A DNA stretch of 64,000 nt from Paenibacillus zeirhizosphaerae (GTDB lineage Bacteria; Bacillota; Bacilli; Paenibacillales; Paenibacillaceae). The translations under genes and the position numbers were made by a program. The stretch is taken from the NCBI RefSeq assembly GCF_030705605.1, contig NZ_JAPCKK010000016.1:310001-374000 (forward strand), given 5' to 3'. Positions 9,309 through 18,871 of this stretch are shown in pieces; position 1 is the stretch's first letter; each line of letters begins with the position of its first letter. Below the pieces are notes generated by a model. It had not been told where the DNA came from. It searched no databases and saw only the letters and a list, made by a program, of their open reading frames with translations.

Positions 9309-11193
9309 CCTGGTTCCCTCCCTTGGCGGATATAGCCTGCGGAAGCACCATATGCACGGTTGTAGAGCTTCCCTGCCGGCTGTCCACATGAATGCCGAAG
9401 CCCTCCCCGCAGTGAATCCGTATTCTTGTCTGCACATTCCGCAGACCGATTCCGTGATTCTGCGATCGCTGACCGGCCAGAATCTGCTGCTGTAGCTCCT
9501 TATCTCCGAGCTTGAGAGCCGCGTTCACTTCATTCATTTTCCATTCCGGCATGCCCGCTCCGTTATCTGTGATCAGAATATGCAGGCTCCCTCTATGCTC
9601 GAACGCTTGAATCTTGACCGCAAAAGCCTCTCCCTCGGCTCGCTCCGGCTTCCAGCCGTGCTTAACCGCATTCTCTACAATCGGCTGCAGCGTCATCTTC
9701 AGCACACTGCGGGCATGAAGCTCATCTGGCACCTGCACCTCCAGCCGCAGCCTGTCATCATACCGAATGTTCATCAGGGCCATATAATTGCGGATATGAC
9801 GAATTTCATCCTCCAAAGAGACCGAATCGGCGGACCATTGAAAGCTGTATCGCATCATAGAACCGAGGGAGGTCAGTGCATCTGACAGCGGATAATGTCC
9901 TTCCACCTCAGCCATCATCTTCAGATTTTCGAGCGTATTATAGAGAAAATGCGAGTCGATCTGATTCTTGAGTGAATTGAGCTCCGCTTCTTTGGCTGCC
10001 GCCTGTTTGTGAACGGCCTCAGCGATCAGCTCTTTGATCTTGCCCAGCATCTTGCGGAAATGGCGTGCCAGCTCAGCAATTTCCCCTTGTCCATATACCG
10101 GAATCCGAATTTCGAAATTCCCCTCATGCACCTGCTTCATGGAATCCCGAAGGGTGGTCAACTGTCTCAATATAAGAGCATGCAGGCCATATGAGATCAG
10201 CGACAGGAAGGCAATCAGCACAACTACGATGCTCAGGAGCTGATTGCGTCTGCCGCGGATGTCCGACAAAGCCGGCTCCAGCGACACTACATTCATCAGA
10301 TAAGCGTCAGGTCCGTCGATATATCTGTACAATCCCAGATAGGCCATGCCATGATAGGCAAAGCGGAAGCTTCCCTGCTTACCCTCTGCATGCATCAGTA
10401 ATTGTTCCCGAATCACCGTTGTTGGGAGGCTACCGGGCTGCCTACGGTCCGTGCGATAATACGGCTGGGCGTCACGGCTGAAGATAACCATCTGCGATTC
10501 CCTATCCTGCAGACTACCAAATGTCTTAGGCGAGAACTGCTCCAGCTTCATATCGATCTGCACGACACCACGTTGCGCGCCCTCCCTGCCCTGTATTTCT
10601 CTTAACAAAGAAATATAGGCCGTCTGTTCCTGAATATCCACCTCTCCGTTTCGCAAAATATCCTCGGGTCCACTGTACATCTCCCACCACGTCATCCCGT
10701 TTCTCGCACTCACCCTGGGCAGCCAATGCCGGTTGTAAATGCGTTCTTCCCGGAAAATGATAGGCCAAATTTCGTTGACATGCGGATTGTCTGTAAACAG
10801 CCGGATATTCGATAGGTTGGGGTTGCTGTACAGCAAATGCTGGAGATTGGGAAAAACATTCATATTAAAGTTCACTAATTCTTCCGCCGCAAGCTCCCTG
10901 CTGCTCGTTAAATAATTCAGCACTGCACGGTCCGAAACCGCAAGCTGCGCGGTCCGTTCCATAATCTCCATATTATTCAGGATATCCTTCAGCTCGCTAT
11001 CCAGCGCAAACTCATTTTTCCTCTTAATCTCCAGCAGCGTATTATCGTATAGCTGCTGGAAGGTATATATCGAAAATAGGACGACAGGAATCAAAATGAC
11101 GCCGATATACGCGACAATCAGCTTGATCTGTAGCGGCAATCCGCCAAGCCTGCCGACCATTTTCCCAATCGTATTCCGTATGATAGCACGCAT
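9283..11193 (-). CDS. Sensor histidine kinase, YesM family
   Basis: A 636-residue membrane kinase. One helix (about 24-45) and a second (about 315-337) enclose a large extracellular sensor region. HAMP follows, then a His_kinase domain with the phospho-accepting motif QIDSHFLYNTLENL (the usual form is QINPHFLYNTL), and an HATPase domain with N-box IVENAVKHGW and G-box HGIGLRNVQTR. It partners the overlapping response regulator. The pair lies just downstream of a binding protein and permeases, the standard arrangement for sensing an oligosaccharide bound by the lipoprotein. A terminator at 11257-11288 separates it from the transporter genes, so it may have its own promoter or be fed by read-through. 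Confidence 0.92.
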   Translation of the reverse strand: MRAIIRNTIGKMVGRLGGLPLQIKLIVAYIGVILIPVVLFSIYTFQQLYDNTLLEIKRKNEFALDSELKDILNNMEIMERTAQLAVSDRAVLNYLTSSRELAAEELVNFNMNVFPNLQHLLYSNPNLSNIRLFTDNPHVNEIWPIIFREERIYNRHWLPRVSARNGMTWWEMYSGPEDILRNGEVDIQEQTAYISLLREIQGREGAQRGVVQIDMKLEQFSPKTFGSLQDRESQMVIFSRDAQPYYRTDRRQPGSLPTTVIREQLLMHAEGKQGSFRFAYHGMAYLGLYRYIDGPDAYLMNVVSLEPALSDIRGRRNQLLSIVVVLIAFLSLISYGLHALILRQLTTLRDSMKQVHEGNFEIRIPVYGQGEIAELARHFRKMLGKIKELIAEAVHKQAAAKEAELNSLKNQIDSHFLYNTLENLKMMAEVEGHYPLSDALTSLGSMMRYSFQWSADSVSLEDEIRHIRNYMALMNIRYDDRLRLEVQVPDELHARSVLKMTLQPIVENAVKHGWKPERAEGEAFAVKIQAFEHRGSLHILITDNGAGMPEWKMNEVNAALKLGDKELQQQILAGQRSQNHGIGLRNVQTRIRIHCGEGFGIHVDSRQGSSTTVHMVLPQAISAKGGNQDEKSIDCG

Positions 11194-11256
11194 GGGATCA
11201 CTTCCAGCATCTCATTTATGGGAAGGCTGCAGGCAGCCGCTCCTTTCTATATCAAC

Positions 11257-11288
11257 TCGAAAAATCCCGACAGGTCGGGATTTTTCGA
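11257..11288 (-). terminator. Terminator after binding-protein gene
   Basis: A 15-base perfect inverted repeat (11257-11271 with 11274-11288) has a GC core CCCGAC/GTCGGG flanked by A and T runs. It lies between the binding-protein gene and the kinase gene and would limit transcription from the transporter genes into the kinase. Confidence 0.8.
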
Positions 11289-11335
11289 AGCAGACGCTTG
11301 CTCATAGCAGAGCAGATGATGCGTCCCTTTTTCAG

Positions 11336-12982
11336 TTATTTCACAAACGATTCTATTTTTTTCTGATTCTCCGCAAAGGCCTTGGCCTGATAAGCTTTTA
11401 CTTTATCGTAGCCTGCCTCGTCACGGTCCTTCAGAAATTTCTCGAATAACTGATCAAACTCGCTGTCCGACGCAGCCAGCAGCAGCTTCGGCAGCGTTTT
11501 GCTCCACGCCTGATCGATTTTGCTTTTGGCAATTCCTTCTTCGGAAGTTCCGGTAGGATCTGTATTATCGTATTGCGAGAAGCTGTACGTTTTGCCTTTC
11601 GTCCAATCTTCAGGCTGCTTCACGGGCTCGACGCTCGGCGGTGCCCACTTCAGATTCATATTCGTATCCATCATCATCCAGAAGGTAAAGGAAGCACCGT
11701 ATTTTTTATCAAATGCTGTCCGGTCCGTGTTCAGCAGGTCCAGCACCTCAGGCTTGAACGTTTCCTTGCCGTCCACCATGTCCCAAGTTACGCCTTCTTC
11801 ACCCAGGTAAAGATCCTTATTGCCTTCCTCACTCATGAGATAAGTCAAAAACTCGATCGCCCGCTCCTTGTCTTTCACGTCTTTGGAGATAAGCGTCAGC
11901 GTCCAACCCGAAATGCCGGGACCCGCCAGCGTAGGCGGATCCAGCTTGCTGTTGGCCGGACCTTCCACCGCAATATATACGGAATCCGGGTCATTGACAT
12001 AACGTGTCGCCTGCTGGGAGGCCATATCGGAGCGCTGGAACAGCATGGCGAAATAACGGCCCTGAGCAATTTTCTCCTCCATTTGCGGACGCTTGTCGAT
12101 AAAGATGTCCTTCGCCAGCAGCCCCATTTCATTCGCCTTCCGCAGCGTTTTCAGCCACTTAGTATATTCTGGGTCTGTCATCCTGTCATACATCTGACCA
12201 TCCTTCTCGTAAGGAATCGCGAGAAAATTCTGCAGGTAATCCTCAAGCGAATAATTCCCCACATCTGTGAACTCATGGAGTCCAAGCGGAATCAGCGGCT
12301 GACCGTTGACCTCCGGGAACATCTGCTTCGCATCCTGAAGCGCTTTCAAGAAACCCTCTGGTGTTCTCATATCCGGCTTGCCAAGGGCTTCATACATATC
12401 CTTTCGCACCATGAACGTTTGATTGGACACGAAGTTCTGGCCATATTTCTTGTAGTCCTGCGGCGAGGACGATGAGTTTGGATAACCGTAAATGTTGCTG
12501 TCCGGCTGCTGATACCATGATATTTTGGCCGCGTCCGCCACCTTCATGAAATACGGGTCGTATTTTTCAGCCAGCTTATTGAGCGGCAGCACCATGTTGC
12601 CTTCAATCATTTTTTTGACAGCATCCTCGCTCCAGCCCAAGGTGATAAAATCCGGCAGCTTGCCGGAGGCAATCATCGTGTTGAGCTTCTCATTTTCATT
12701 ACCCGCCGGCACGATGAAATTAAGACTGACCCCCGTTTTTTTCGTCACATACTGGGACGTGGCATCCACTCCCCACTTATTAGGAAACCAGGAGAAGTTC
12801 AGATACCAGTCGAACGTTATCGGGTCCGTATCTGCCTTCCAGCCCGGCTCATCGGCGGTCGCCGGTGTCTTGGGCTCCTCCAGCGAGGCCGGTGTGGAGC
12901 TCCCCCCTCTGGATGTGCATGCCGTCAGCATGAACACCGTAATCAAAGCCAGGATGCCTGCCCGCCATTTGCGTGTAAACAT
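11336..12982 (-). CDS. Extracellular sugar-binding lipoprotein (LplA-like)
   Basis: A 548-residue substrate-binding protein for an ABC importer. The N-terminus is a lipoprotein signal, with lipobox LTAC at residues 19-22 and C22 as the lipidated cysteine; the mature protein is on the outer face of the membrane. The size and the WTLTLISKDVKDKERAIEFL region fit the large type I/LplA class found with YtcP/YteP-type permeases, which usually bind oligosaccharides from plant polysaccharides. The start at 12982 has AAAAGGGGGA upstream. It is the third gene of a permease-permease-binding protein operon. No ATPase is present, as usual: these systems share a common MsmX-type ATPase encoded elsewhere. 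Confidence 0.9.
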   Translation of the reverse strand: MFTRKWRAGILALITVFMLTACTSRGGSSTPASLEEPKTPATADEPGWKADTDPITFDWYLNFSWFPNKWGVDATSQYVTKKTGVSLNFIVPAGNENEKLNTMIASGKLPDFITLGWSEDAVKKMIEGNMVLPLNKLAEKYDPYFMKVADAAKISWYQQPDSNIYGYPNSSSSPQDYKKYGQNFVSNQTFMVRKDMYEALGKPDMRTPEGFLKALQDAKQMFPEVNGQPLIPLGLHEFTDVGNYSLEDYLQNFLAIPYEKDGQMYDRMTDPEYTKWLKTLRKANEMGLLAKDIFIDKRPQMEEKIAQGRYFAMLFQRSDMASQQATRYVNDPDSVYIAVEGPANSKLDPPTLAGPGISGWTLTLISKDVKDKERAIEFLTYLMSEEGNKDLYLGEEGVTWDMVDGKETFKPEVLDLLNTDRTAFDKKYGASFTFWMMMDTNMNLKWAPPSVEPVKQPEDWTKGKTYSFSQYDNTDPTGTSEEGIAKSKIDQAWSKTLPKLLLAASDSEFDQLFEKFLKDRDEAGYDKVKAYQAKAFAENQKKIESFVK

Positions 12983-13004
12983 TGAAATCCCCCTTTTAAT
13001 CTGC

Positions 13005-13892
13005 TTATCCTTTGATCGAACCGATCATCAGACCCTTAACAAAATACTTCTGTAAAAAAGGATACGCCAGCACGATCGGCAGTGTTGTGACGACCATCGT
13101 CGCCAGCTTGATCGACTGCGAGGTCACCGTCTGTGCCGCCACTCCCGGCGCGGCCGCCATCATCTGATTGGAGCTGGATTGGGCCACAACCCGGTACAGA
13201 TACGTCTGAATCGGCTGGAGATTGGTATCGTTGATATAAATCATGCCTGTGAAATAATCATTCCACTGGTGCACACCGTGAAATAGAGCAATCGTCGCCA
13301 CAACCGGCATCGAGCAAGGCAGCACGATGCTGTAAAAGATTTTGAAGTCGTTGGCCCCGTCCATCTTCGCCGCCTCCTCCAGTGCGTCCGGCAGCTCGCG
13401 AAAGAAGGAAAGGAAAATAATAAGGTCAAAAAAGCTGAACATGGCCGGAATAATATACACCCAGAAGCTGTCCAGCAGCCCAAGGTCCCTGATCAGCAAA
13501 TAGGTCGGAATAAGCCCGCCGCCAAAAAACAGTGTAATCGTGCCGACAACCATGTAAAATTTGCGCCCGATCAATTCGCGGCGTGAATAGGCGTAGGCCA
13601 CCATAGCCGTAAAAAAGACGTGCACCACCGTGCCGACCAGTGTTTTGGCAACCGTAACGCCCATAGCCGTCATAATGCCGCTGCTGGCGAATACCGCCCG
13701 GTAATTATCCAGGCTGAACACCCTCGGCACCCAGAAGATGCCCCCCTGCATGGCGTCCGCTCCGTCATTGAAGGAATTCACAAGCACATACCAGATGGGA
13801 TAAAGCGTCAAGAAACAGATGATGAGCATCACGATATTGTTAACCGTATCAAATACTGCCTCTCCCGCTGTCTTGCGCTTAAGAAACGGCAT
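13005..13892 (-). CDS. ABC sugar transporter permease (LplC/YtcP type)
   Basis: A 295-residue inner-membrane permease of the CUT1 carbohydrate family with about six membrane helices. The cytoplasmic EAA loop reads ELPDALEEAAKMDGANDFKIF near residue 190 and contacts the ATPase; the C-terminus KYFVKGLMIGSIKG is characteristic of this class. It sits 15 bases after the partner permease and 22 bases before the binding protein, so the three are one operon. Ribosome site AAAGGGGGAG precedes ATG at 13892. The substrate is inferred only from the company it keeps, probably an oligosaccharide. Confidence 0.93.
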   Translation of the reverse strand: MPFLKRKTAGEAVFDTVNNIVMLIICFLTLYPIWYVLVNSFNDGADAMQGGIFWVPRVFSLDNYRAVFASSGIMTAMGVTVAKTLVGTVVHVFFTAMVAYAYSRRELIGRKFYMVVGTITLFFGGGLIPTYLLIRDLGLLDSFWVYIIPAMFSFFDLIIFLSFFRELPDALEEAAKMDGANDFKIFYSIVLPCSMPVVATIALFHGVHQWNDYFTGMIYINDTNLQPIQTYLYRVVAQSSSNQMMAAAPGVAAQTVTSQSIKLATMVVTTLPIVLAYPFLQKYFVKGLMIGSIKG

Positions 13893-13907
13893 CTTTGTCT
13901 CCCCCTT

Positions 13908-14909
13908 TCAGAACAGTGATGTATTGTTGAGCCGTTTGGTGACGCTGTTGGCCAGCAGCAGTAAAATAAGCGCAACAACCGCCTTGAGTAGACCTACAGC
14001 GGTGGAATAGGAGAACCGCCCCTGCTGAATGCCGACCTGATACACATACACGTCAATCACACTGCTCGCGCTCTCATTCAGCGAATTGCGCAATACGAGG
14101 ATCTGGTCGAAGTTTGAATTTAAAATGCCGCTGACCGCAAGAATAAACAGGATGGAGATGGTGCCTTTAATAGATGGCAGCGTGACATACCACATTTTCT
14201 GAAACCGTCCCGCACCGTCAATCGTCGAAGCCTCATACAGATCCGGTGAAACCCCCGCCATAGCAGCCAGATAAATAATGGCCGACCAGCCGAGCTCCTT
14301 CCAAATATCCGAAGTGATGACAATGGCCCAGAAGTAACTAGGCTCCGCCAGATAGCTGATGGGCTCACGGATCCATCCCAATCCGAGCAGCAGCTCATTC
14401 ACGAGCCCTGTATCCGAGAGCCAGGTCGCGAGAATGCCGCCAAGGATGACCCATGACAGAAAGTGCGGCAGGTAAGAAATGGTCTGAATGGATTTCTTAT
14501 AGCGTATAGAACGGACTTCATTCAGGAAGAGGGCAAACAGAATCGGCAGTGGAAATCCGATCATCAGCTTGAGCAAACTGATACCGAGTGTGTTTCTCAC
14601 AACATCCCAAAAATTATCGTCCTCAAGGAAGGCCTTGAAATGCTCCAGCCCCGCCCAGGGCGCTTCCTGGATCGTGCTGATAATATCGAAATTCTTGAAA
14701 GCGATCACAATCCCATACATGGGAAGATAGTTGAAGATGATCATCCAGATCAGCCCAAGCAGCGCCATCACCTGCAAATACCGCTGCTCCAACAGCTTTC
14801 TGAACAGATAGGCCGCTCCCTTCTTCTTCGGAACGAGTTCTGCTGGCAGCCCTTGGCCCTCTATGGCACCATCCGGTGATACACTGGCAGCCTTGAATTT
14901 GGAACTCAT
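13908..14909 (-). CDS. ABC sugar transporter permease (LplB/YteP type)
   Basis: A 333-residue permease, first gene of the importer operon. An N-terminal cytoplasmic tail of about 45 residues is followed by membrane helices beginning at VMALLGLIWMIIFNYLPMYG. The ATPase-contact loop is DLYEASTIDGAGRFQKMWY near residue 225. It forms the membrane channel together with the LplC-type permease. The ATG at 14909 has GGGAGG nine bases upstream. A palindrome resembling a catabolite-response element lies about 23 bases before the start (14933-14946), so glucose repression through CcpA is likely. Confidence 0.92.
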   Translation of the reverse strand: MSSKFKAASVSPDGAIEGQGLPAELVPKKKGAAYLFRKLLEQRYLQVMALLGLIWMIIFNYLPMYGIVIAFKNFDIISTIQEAPWAGLEHFKAFLEDDNFWDVVRNTLGISLLKLMIGFPLPILFALFLNEVRSIRYKKSIQTISYLPHFLSWVILGGILATWLSDTGLVNELLLGLGWIREPISYLAEPSYFWAIVITSDIWKELGWSAIIYLAAMAGVSPDLYEASTIDGAGRFQKMWYVTLPSIKGTISILFILAVSGILNSNFDQILVLRNSLNESASSVIDVYVYQVGIQQGRFSYSTAVGLLKAVVALILLLLANSVTKRLNNTSLF

Positions 14910-14932
14910 GCGTTATGACCTCCCTTCACTGA

Positions 14933-14946
14933 TGTAAGCACTTACA
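14933..14946 (-). promoter_or_regulatory. cre-like palindrome upstream of sugar importer
   Basis: TGTAAGCACTTACA sits within a 16-base near-palindrome (arms ATGTAAG/CTTACAT). It differs from the CcpA-site consensus TGWAANCGNTNWCA at one central base. Its place between the likely promoter and the ribosome site suits a roadblock or repression site. Confidence 0.55.
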
Positions 14947-15128
14947 TTTATATTTTATAGGGTGCTCACTTCAAATCCTAGGGTTCATATTTTTGATTCG
15001 GTGCGCATTTTTCAGGTGCCGGGCAAATTGATTATTTCGTTATCTTGCTGTTACATTCCAAATTGAACACACATGACTCTGTTCAGAGTTATACTAAGCA
15101 CAACAACACTTGCAGGAGGCTCTTCCAC

Positions 15129-15656
15129 ATGACAACAAAAATCAGTGAATCTCTGTATTGGTCCTTTTTTTCTTATGGGGACTGGAACCTATATATCGCT
15201 GCAACGGATGAAGGACTTTGTTTTGTCGGTTCTCAAAATCAGCCGTTTGAAGAATTAACATCTTGGGCAAACGCCCGATATCCGGGACGAGCCTTAACTC
15301 AGGATGATAAAAGGCTGCAGCCTTATGCGGTTGAACTTACCCAGTACTTGCAAGGCAACCTTGAACATTTTTCAATCCCGCTCGTTTATCAAGGAACGCC
15401 TTTTCAAGAGGCAGTATGGAGAGCCCTTTGTGACATCCCTTACGGGCAAACCCGCTCCTACTCGGATATTGCTCAGCGTATTCAAAAACCGGCTGCGATT
15501 CGAGCGGTTGGCTCAGCCATCGGCGCGAATCCGATCTTAATTACGGTTCCTTGCCATCGTGTCATCGGCAAAAACGGGGCGCTAACTGGATATCGTGGTG
15601 GAATCGATATGAAAACAAAGCTGCTGGAATTGGAGAAGGAGCCGCATCAAGCCTGA
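15129..15656 (+). CDS. ogt: Methylated-DNA--protein-cysteine methyltransferase
   Basis: A suicide repair enzyme that removes alkyl groups from O6-alkylguanine in DNA onto its own cysteine. The 175-residue protein has an N-terminal ribonuclease-like domain and a C-terminal DNA-binding domain with the acceptor motif PCHRVIG (C142). The helix-turn-helix arginine region is around [11 protein letters not shown]. Start ATG at 15129 is set by AGGAGG nine bases upstream; the frame extending to 15045 has no ribosome site. The 3' end overlaps a fragment of an unrelated VOC gene, which suggests that a deletion joined the two. Confidence 0.93.
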   Translation: MTTKISESLYWSFFSYGDWNLYIAATDEGLCFVGSQNQPFEELTSWANARYPGRALTQDDKRLQPYAVELTQYLQGNLEHFSIPLVYQGTPFQEAVWRALCDIPYGQTRSYSDIAQRIQKPAAIRAVGSAIGANPILITVPCHRVIGKNGALTGYRGGIDMKTKLLELEKEPHQA

Positions 15657-15775
15657 TCCTGGACGACATGATGTCCAAGGGCACGCCGGAGCAACGCGAG
15701 CGTGTTACACAGTCTTTTTTGAAAATGAAAAAGTTTGACCTTGCGGAATTGCAGAAAGCATTTCGCGGGGAATGA
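15653..15775 (+). pseudogene. C-terminal fragment of a PhnB-like VOC protein
   Basis: In a frame different from ogt, the bases from about 15653 encode [20 protein letters not shown] and continue to QKAFRGE before a stop at 15773-15775. This is the last helix pair of PhnB/3-demethylubiquinone-methyltransferase-like VOC proteins, which typically end MLxDPDPExxxRVxxAxLxMKKxDI. Nothing upstream in this frame is related; it only shadows ogt. The rest of the gene has been lost, and a good terminator (15805-15837) has been kept, now serving ogt. Confidence 0.6.
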
Positions 15776-15804
15776 ATATATAAGCTCGAGGTATTTGAAC
15801 CGAG

Positions 15805-15841
15805 CAGGCGGCGCACCTTCTTATTGGGCGCCGCCTGTTTT
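15805..15841 (+). terminator. Rho-independent terminator after ogt
   Basis: CAGGCGGCGC (15805-15814) pairs perfectly with GCGCCGCCTG (15828-15837) around a 13-base loop and is followed by TTTTCT. Confidence 0.85.
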
Positions 15842-15861
15842 CTACCAGAACGGAATGCGGA

Positions 15862-17352
15862 TTACAAGGTTACCCCATTTTTAAAGATCGCCAACTCCCT
15901 GAATTGATTCTTTTCGTTGTTGACAAGCTTGCCGCTGGCGACCTCGATGATGTAGCGGATCAGATCACGGACAGTCTCCTCCATGGTGGACCCTTCCAGC
16001 AAATCGCCGGCATTATAATCAATCCAGTGCGGCTTCGATTGATACAGCGGCGTGTTGGTGGACACCTTCATCGTTGGCACGAAGGAACCAAACGGCGTCC
16101 CCCTCCCTGTCGTGAAAATAACGAGCTGGCAGCCCGCTGCTGCTAGAGCCGAGGAGGCAACCAAGTCATTCCCTGGCGCGCTTAGCAGATTAAGTCCTTT
16201 CGTCTGCAGCCGTTCACCATAATGGATCACATCATTCACCGGCGAAATCCCGGATTTCTGTGTGCAGCCAAGCGATTTATCCTCCAGCGTGGTGATGCCC
16301 CCAGCCTTATTGCCTGGAGAGGGATTCTCGTATACAGGCTGATTATAATCGAGAAAATACTGCTTGAAGTTATTAATGAGATCCACAATTTTGTCGAATA
16401 CCTGTTCATTCGCAGCCCGTTCCATCAGAATCCGCTCAGCGCCAAACATTTCCGGCACCTCGGTCAGCACAGTGGTTCCTCCTTGGGCCGCCATAAAGTC
16501 GGACAGCCTGCCCAGCAGCGGATTAGCCGTAATGCCCGACAATCCGTCAGACCCCCCGCATTTCAATCCAATGCTGAGCTCAGATAGCGGAACCGTCTCC
16601 CTATGGTCGCCCTGGGCATTACGATGAATCTCATGCAGCAGCTTAACGCCTGCCTCCACCTCGTCCCCTACTTCCTGAGAAAGCAGAAATTTCACCCGCC
16701 CCTCGTCATACTCGCCGATGGCTTCCCGGAATTCATTCATGCTGTTATTCTCACAGCCGAGCCCAAGCACCAGCACTCCACCGGCGTTGGCATGCTTGAC
16801 GGCATCCGCCAGGATCGTGCGGGTCATGACATGGTCGTCACCCAACTGGGAGCAGCCGTAATTATGCTTAAGCACAAGCGTTTGTTCAAAAGGAGCAATC
16901 GAGCCCGCCTCTTCCTTGAAACGGTTTATGATCATCTCGGCTACTCCGTTTACACAACCCACCGTTGGTACGATCCACAGTTCATTCCGTATGCCGACAC
17001 TGCCGTTTTTCCTAACATAGCCCTCGAAGGTCAAATTTTCGTTGTGGTAATCATTCTCCAAAAGCTTCGGCTCATAACGGTACTGCTCCACGCCGGTCAG
17101 ATTGGTTTTCGTATTATGGGTATGCACATGGCGACCAGGGACGATCTGTTCAAGAGCATGCCCGATCGGATAGCCATATTTCAGCACATCCTCCCCAGCT
17201 TGAATCGCAGCGAGTGCCAGCTTATGGCCACGGGGAATATCATCAACAAGCCTGATTTCCGTCTCATCAATCCGGACGGATTCATCCCGACTGAAATCAC
17301 GCAGCGCAACCGCTACATTATCCCGTTCGTGGATACGGATTACTTCCAGCAT
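15862..17352 (-). CDS. uxaA: Altronate dehydratase
   Basis: Dehydrates D-altronate to 2-keto-3-deoxygluconate in galacturonate breakdown. The 496-residue protein has an N-terminal SAF domain (IPRGHKLALAAIQAG, about residues 45-60) and a long C-terminal UxaA domain. The latter carries HNYGCSQLGDD, GLGCENNSMNEF, GLKCGGSDGLSG and a metal-site region near GCTQKSG. ATG at 17352 is preferred over the longer frame to 17379, because GGGGAAG precedes it and the family starts there. It begins one base after the uxaB stop and is the last gene of uxaC-uxaB-uxaA. Genes for KDG kinase and aldolase are not in the window. Confidence 0.93.
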   Translation of the reverse strand: MLEVIRIHERDNVAVALRDFSRDESVRIDETEIRLVDDIPRGHKLALAAIQAGEDVLKYGYPIGHALEQIVPGRHVHTHNTKTNLTGVEQYRYEPKLLENDYHNENLTFEGYVRKNGSVGIRNELWIVPTVGCVNGVAEMIINRFKEEAGSIAPFEQTLVLKHNYGCSQLGDDHVMTRTILADAVKHANAGGVLVLGLGCENNSMNEFREAIGEYDEGRVKFLLSQEVGDEVEAGVKLLHEIHRNAQGDHRETVPLSELSIGLKCGGSDGLSGITANPLLGRLSDFMAAQGGTTVLTEVPEMFGAERILMERAANEQVFDKIVDLINNFKQYFLDYNQPVYENPSPGNKAGGITTLEDKSLGCTQKSGISPVNDVIHYGERLQTKGLNLLSAPGNDLVASSALAAAGCQLVIFTTGRGTPFGSFVPTMKVSTNTPLYQSKPHWIDYNAGDLLEGSTMEETVRDLIRYIIEVASGKLVNNEKNQFRELAIFKNGVTL

Positions 17353-17353
17353 T

Positions 17354-18850
17354 TCAATCTTCCCCTTCCTGTGCCGCAATCAGACGGTCTGAGGTATCCA
17401 AAAAATGGGCCAGCGCCTGAGACATCCCCAGTTCTGCAATCTCATGCACATGATCTGCAACTCGTTCGGAAAGCCCTGCAACTGTCCCCAGCTCACCACC
17501 GCACACGCGCGCATCCGCCAGAATGCGGCTCACGAGCCGGTCTGCCGCTTCGCGTGTACCGTCATACTGCTCCCACTCCTGCTGGAACAGCTCAAGAATG
17601 GCGGGATCGTCGGACAGATTAATCCGCTCAGAGCCCCTGCTCCCTTTATACATAACGATCAGCGACGCGAGCGAGAACACCATTCTGTCCGGCAGTCGCT
17701 CCTGCTGCTGCACAAAGCTTAACAATGAAGGCTTCAGTCTGGCATCAAACTTGGACCACGAGTTCAGCGCTATGCTCAGAAGCTGGTGCCGCAGGTACGG
17801 ATTCCTGAACCGTTCCAGCACGGAATCCGCATATTGATGCAACTCCTGTGCGCGGATGTCCAGAGCCGGTATAATTTCCTCACGAATCAAAGCTTCTACA
17901 AATGCTCCGCTTAACTCATGATTTACGGCCTCTTCCACCGTGTTCAGATCATTTAAATAGGCGACCGGCGTCAACGCCGTATGGGCACCATTCAGAATGC
18001 GCACCTTCCGGATCCGATAAGAGCTTAAATCATCGGTTATGATCACATTCAGGCCCGCCTGATGAGCCGGAAACTCGGCGCGGAGCCAGTCCGGTCCTTC
18101 AATCACCCACAAATGATAAGGCTCCGCTACCGTCAGAAATGGGTCCTGATAGCCTAACTCGGCTTCCATTTCGGCCGCCCGCTCTTGGGGGTAACCCGAA
18201 ACGATCCGATCAACAAGGCTGCTGCAGAATAGATTATGCTCCCGCAGCCACCGGGAAAATGGCTCTTCCAGCTCCCATTTTGCAGCATGACGCAATACGA
18301 TATCCCGCAGCGTCTCCCCGTTACGTTCAATCAGTTCGCATGGAATGATAATAAGTCCCTTTGCCGGATCTCCATTGAAAACTTGGTATCTCCTGTACAG
18401 CAGCGCTGTTAATTTCCCGGGAAAAGTGCTTTGTGGCTGATCTTCCAACCTGTCTTCTTCCGCATACACGATGCCTGCTTCCGTCGTATTGGACAGAACA
18501 AACCGCAGCTCAGGCTGAACGGCCAATTCCGCATAAGCCTCATAATTCTTATATGGATTCATTCCCTGCACAACCGACTCCACCAGTGTGTATTCCCTGA
18601 CCGTTTGGCCGTCCCGGTAACCTTCCACACAGACGGTGAACAGCCCATTCTGTTCATGTAGCTGTTCTGCGGATCGCCCTCCCGCCCGGTTCTGCAGCAC
18701 CGCTACCCCTGCATTCCAGTCTAGCTCGGTGTTCATGATATGAATCTGCCAGTCTGCAAACGCCCGCATAAAATTCCCGTCTCCAAACTGGACGACTTTA
18801 ACCGGATAAGGCGTTCTTCCCTGCTTTCCCTGTCTGCTTAAAATATTCAT
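17354..18850 (-). CDS. uxaB: Tagaturonate reductase
   Basis: An NADH-dependent reductase that converts D-tagaturonate to D-altronate. The N-terminal Rossmann region has VVQFGDGNFMRAFADWQ (a mannitol-dehydrogenase-family dinucleotide motif), and the C-terminal helical domain includes KVRILNGAHTALTPVAYL with the catalytic lysine (K of KVRILNG). Length about 498 residues is normal. Two adjacent ATGs exist; the second (18850) is better spaced from GGAGG. It is the middle gene of the uronate operon, 21 bases after uxaC and abutting uxaA. Confidence 0.93.
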   Translation of the reverse strand: MNILSRQGKQGRTPYPVKVVQFGDGNFMRAFADWQIHIMNTELDWNAGVAVLQNRAGGRSAEQLHEQNGLFTVCVEGYRDGQTVREYTLVESVVQGMNPYKNYEAYAELAVQPELRFVLSNTTEAGIVYAEEDRLEDQPQSTFPGKLTALLYRRYQVFNGDPAKGLIIIPCELIERNGETLRDIVLRHAAKWELEEPFSRWLREHNLFCSSLVDRIVSGYPQERAAEMEAELGYQDPFLTVAEPYHLWVIEGPDWLRAEFPAHQAGLNVIITDDLSSYRIRKVRILNGAHTALTPVAYLNDLNTVEEAVNHELSGAFVEALIREEIIPALDIRAQELHQYADSVLERFRNPYLRHQLLSIALNSWSKFDARLKPSLLSFVQQQERLPDRMVFSLASLIVMYKGSRGSERINLSDDPAILELFQQEWEQYDGTREAADRLVSRILADARVCGGELGTVAGLSERVADHVHEIAELGMSQALAHFLDTSDRLIAAQEGED

Positions 18851-18871
18851 CATTTTCCTCCAGTCAGGTGC

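Noticed and set aside
11573..12475. 300-codon plus-strand frame
   Set aside because: Lies wholly opposite the binding-protein gene and is rich in R, H and L, as expected of an antisense frame.
16603..17622. 339-codon plus-strand frame opposite uxaA/uxaB
   Set aside because: It spans the junction of two well-supported minus-strand genes and has no start signal.
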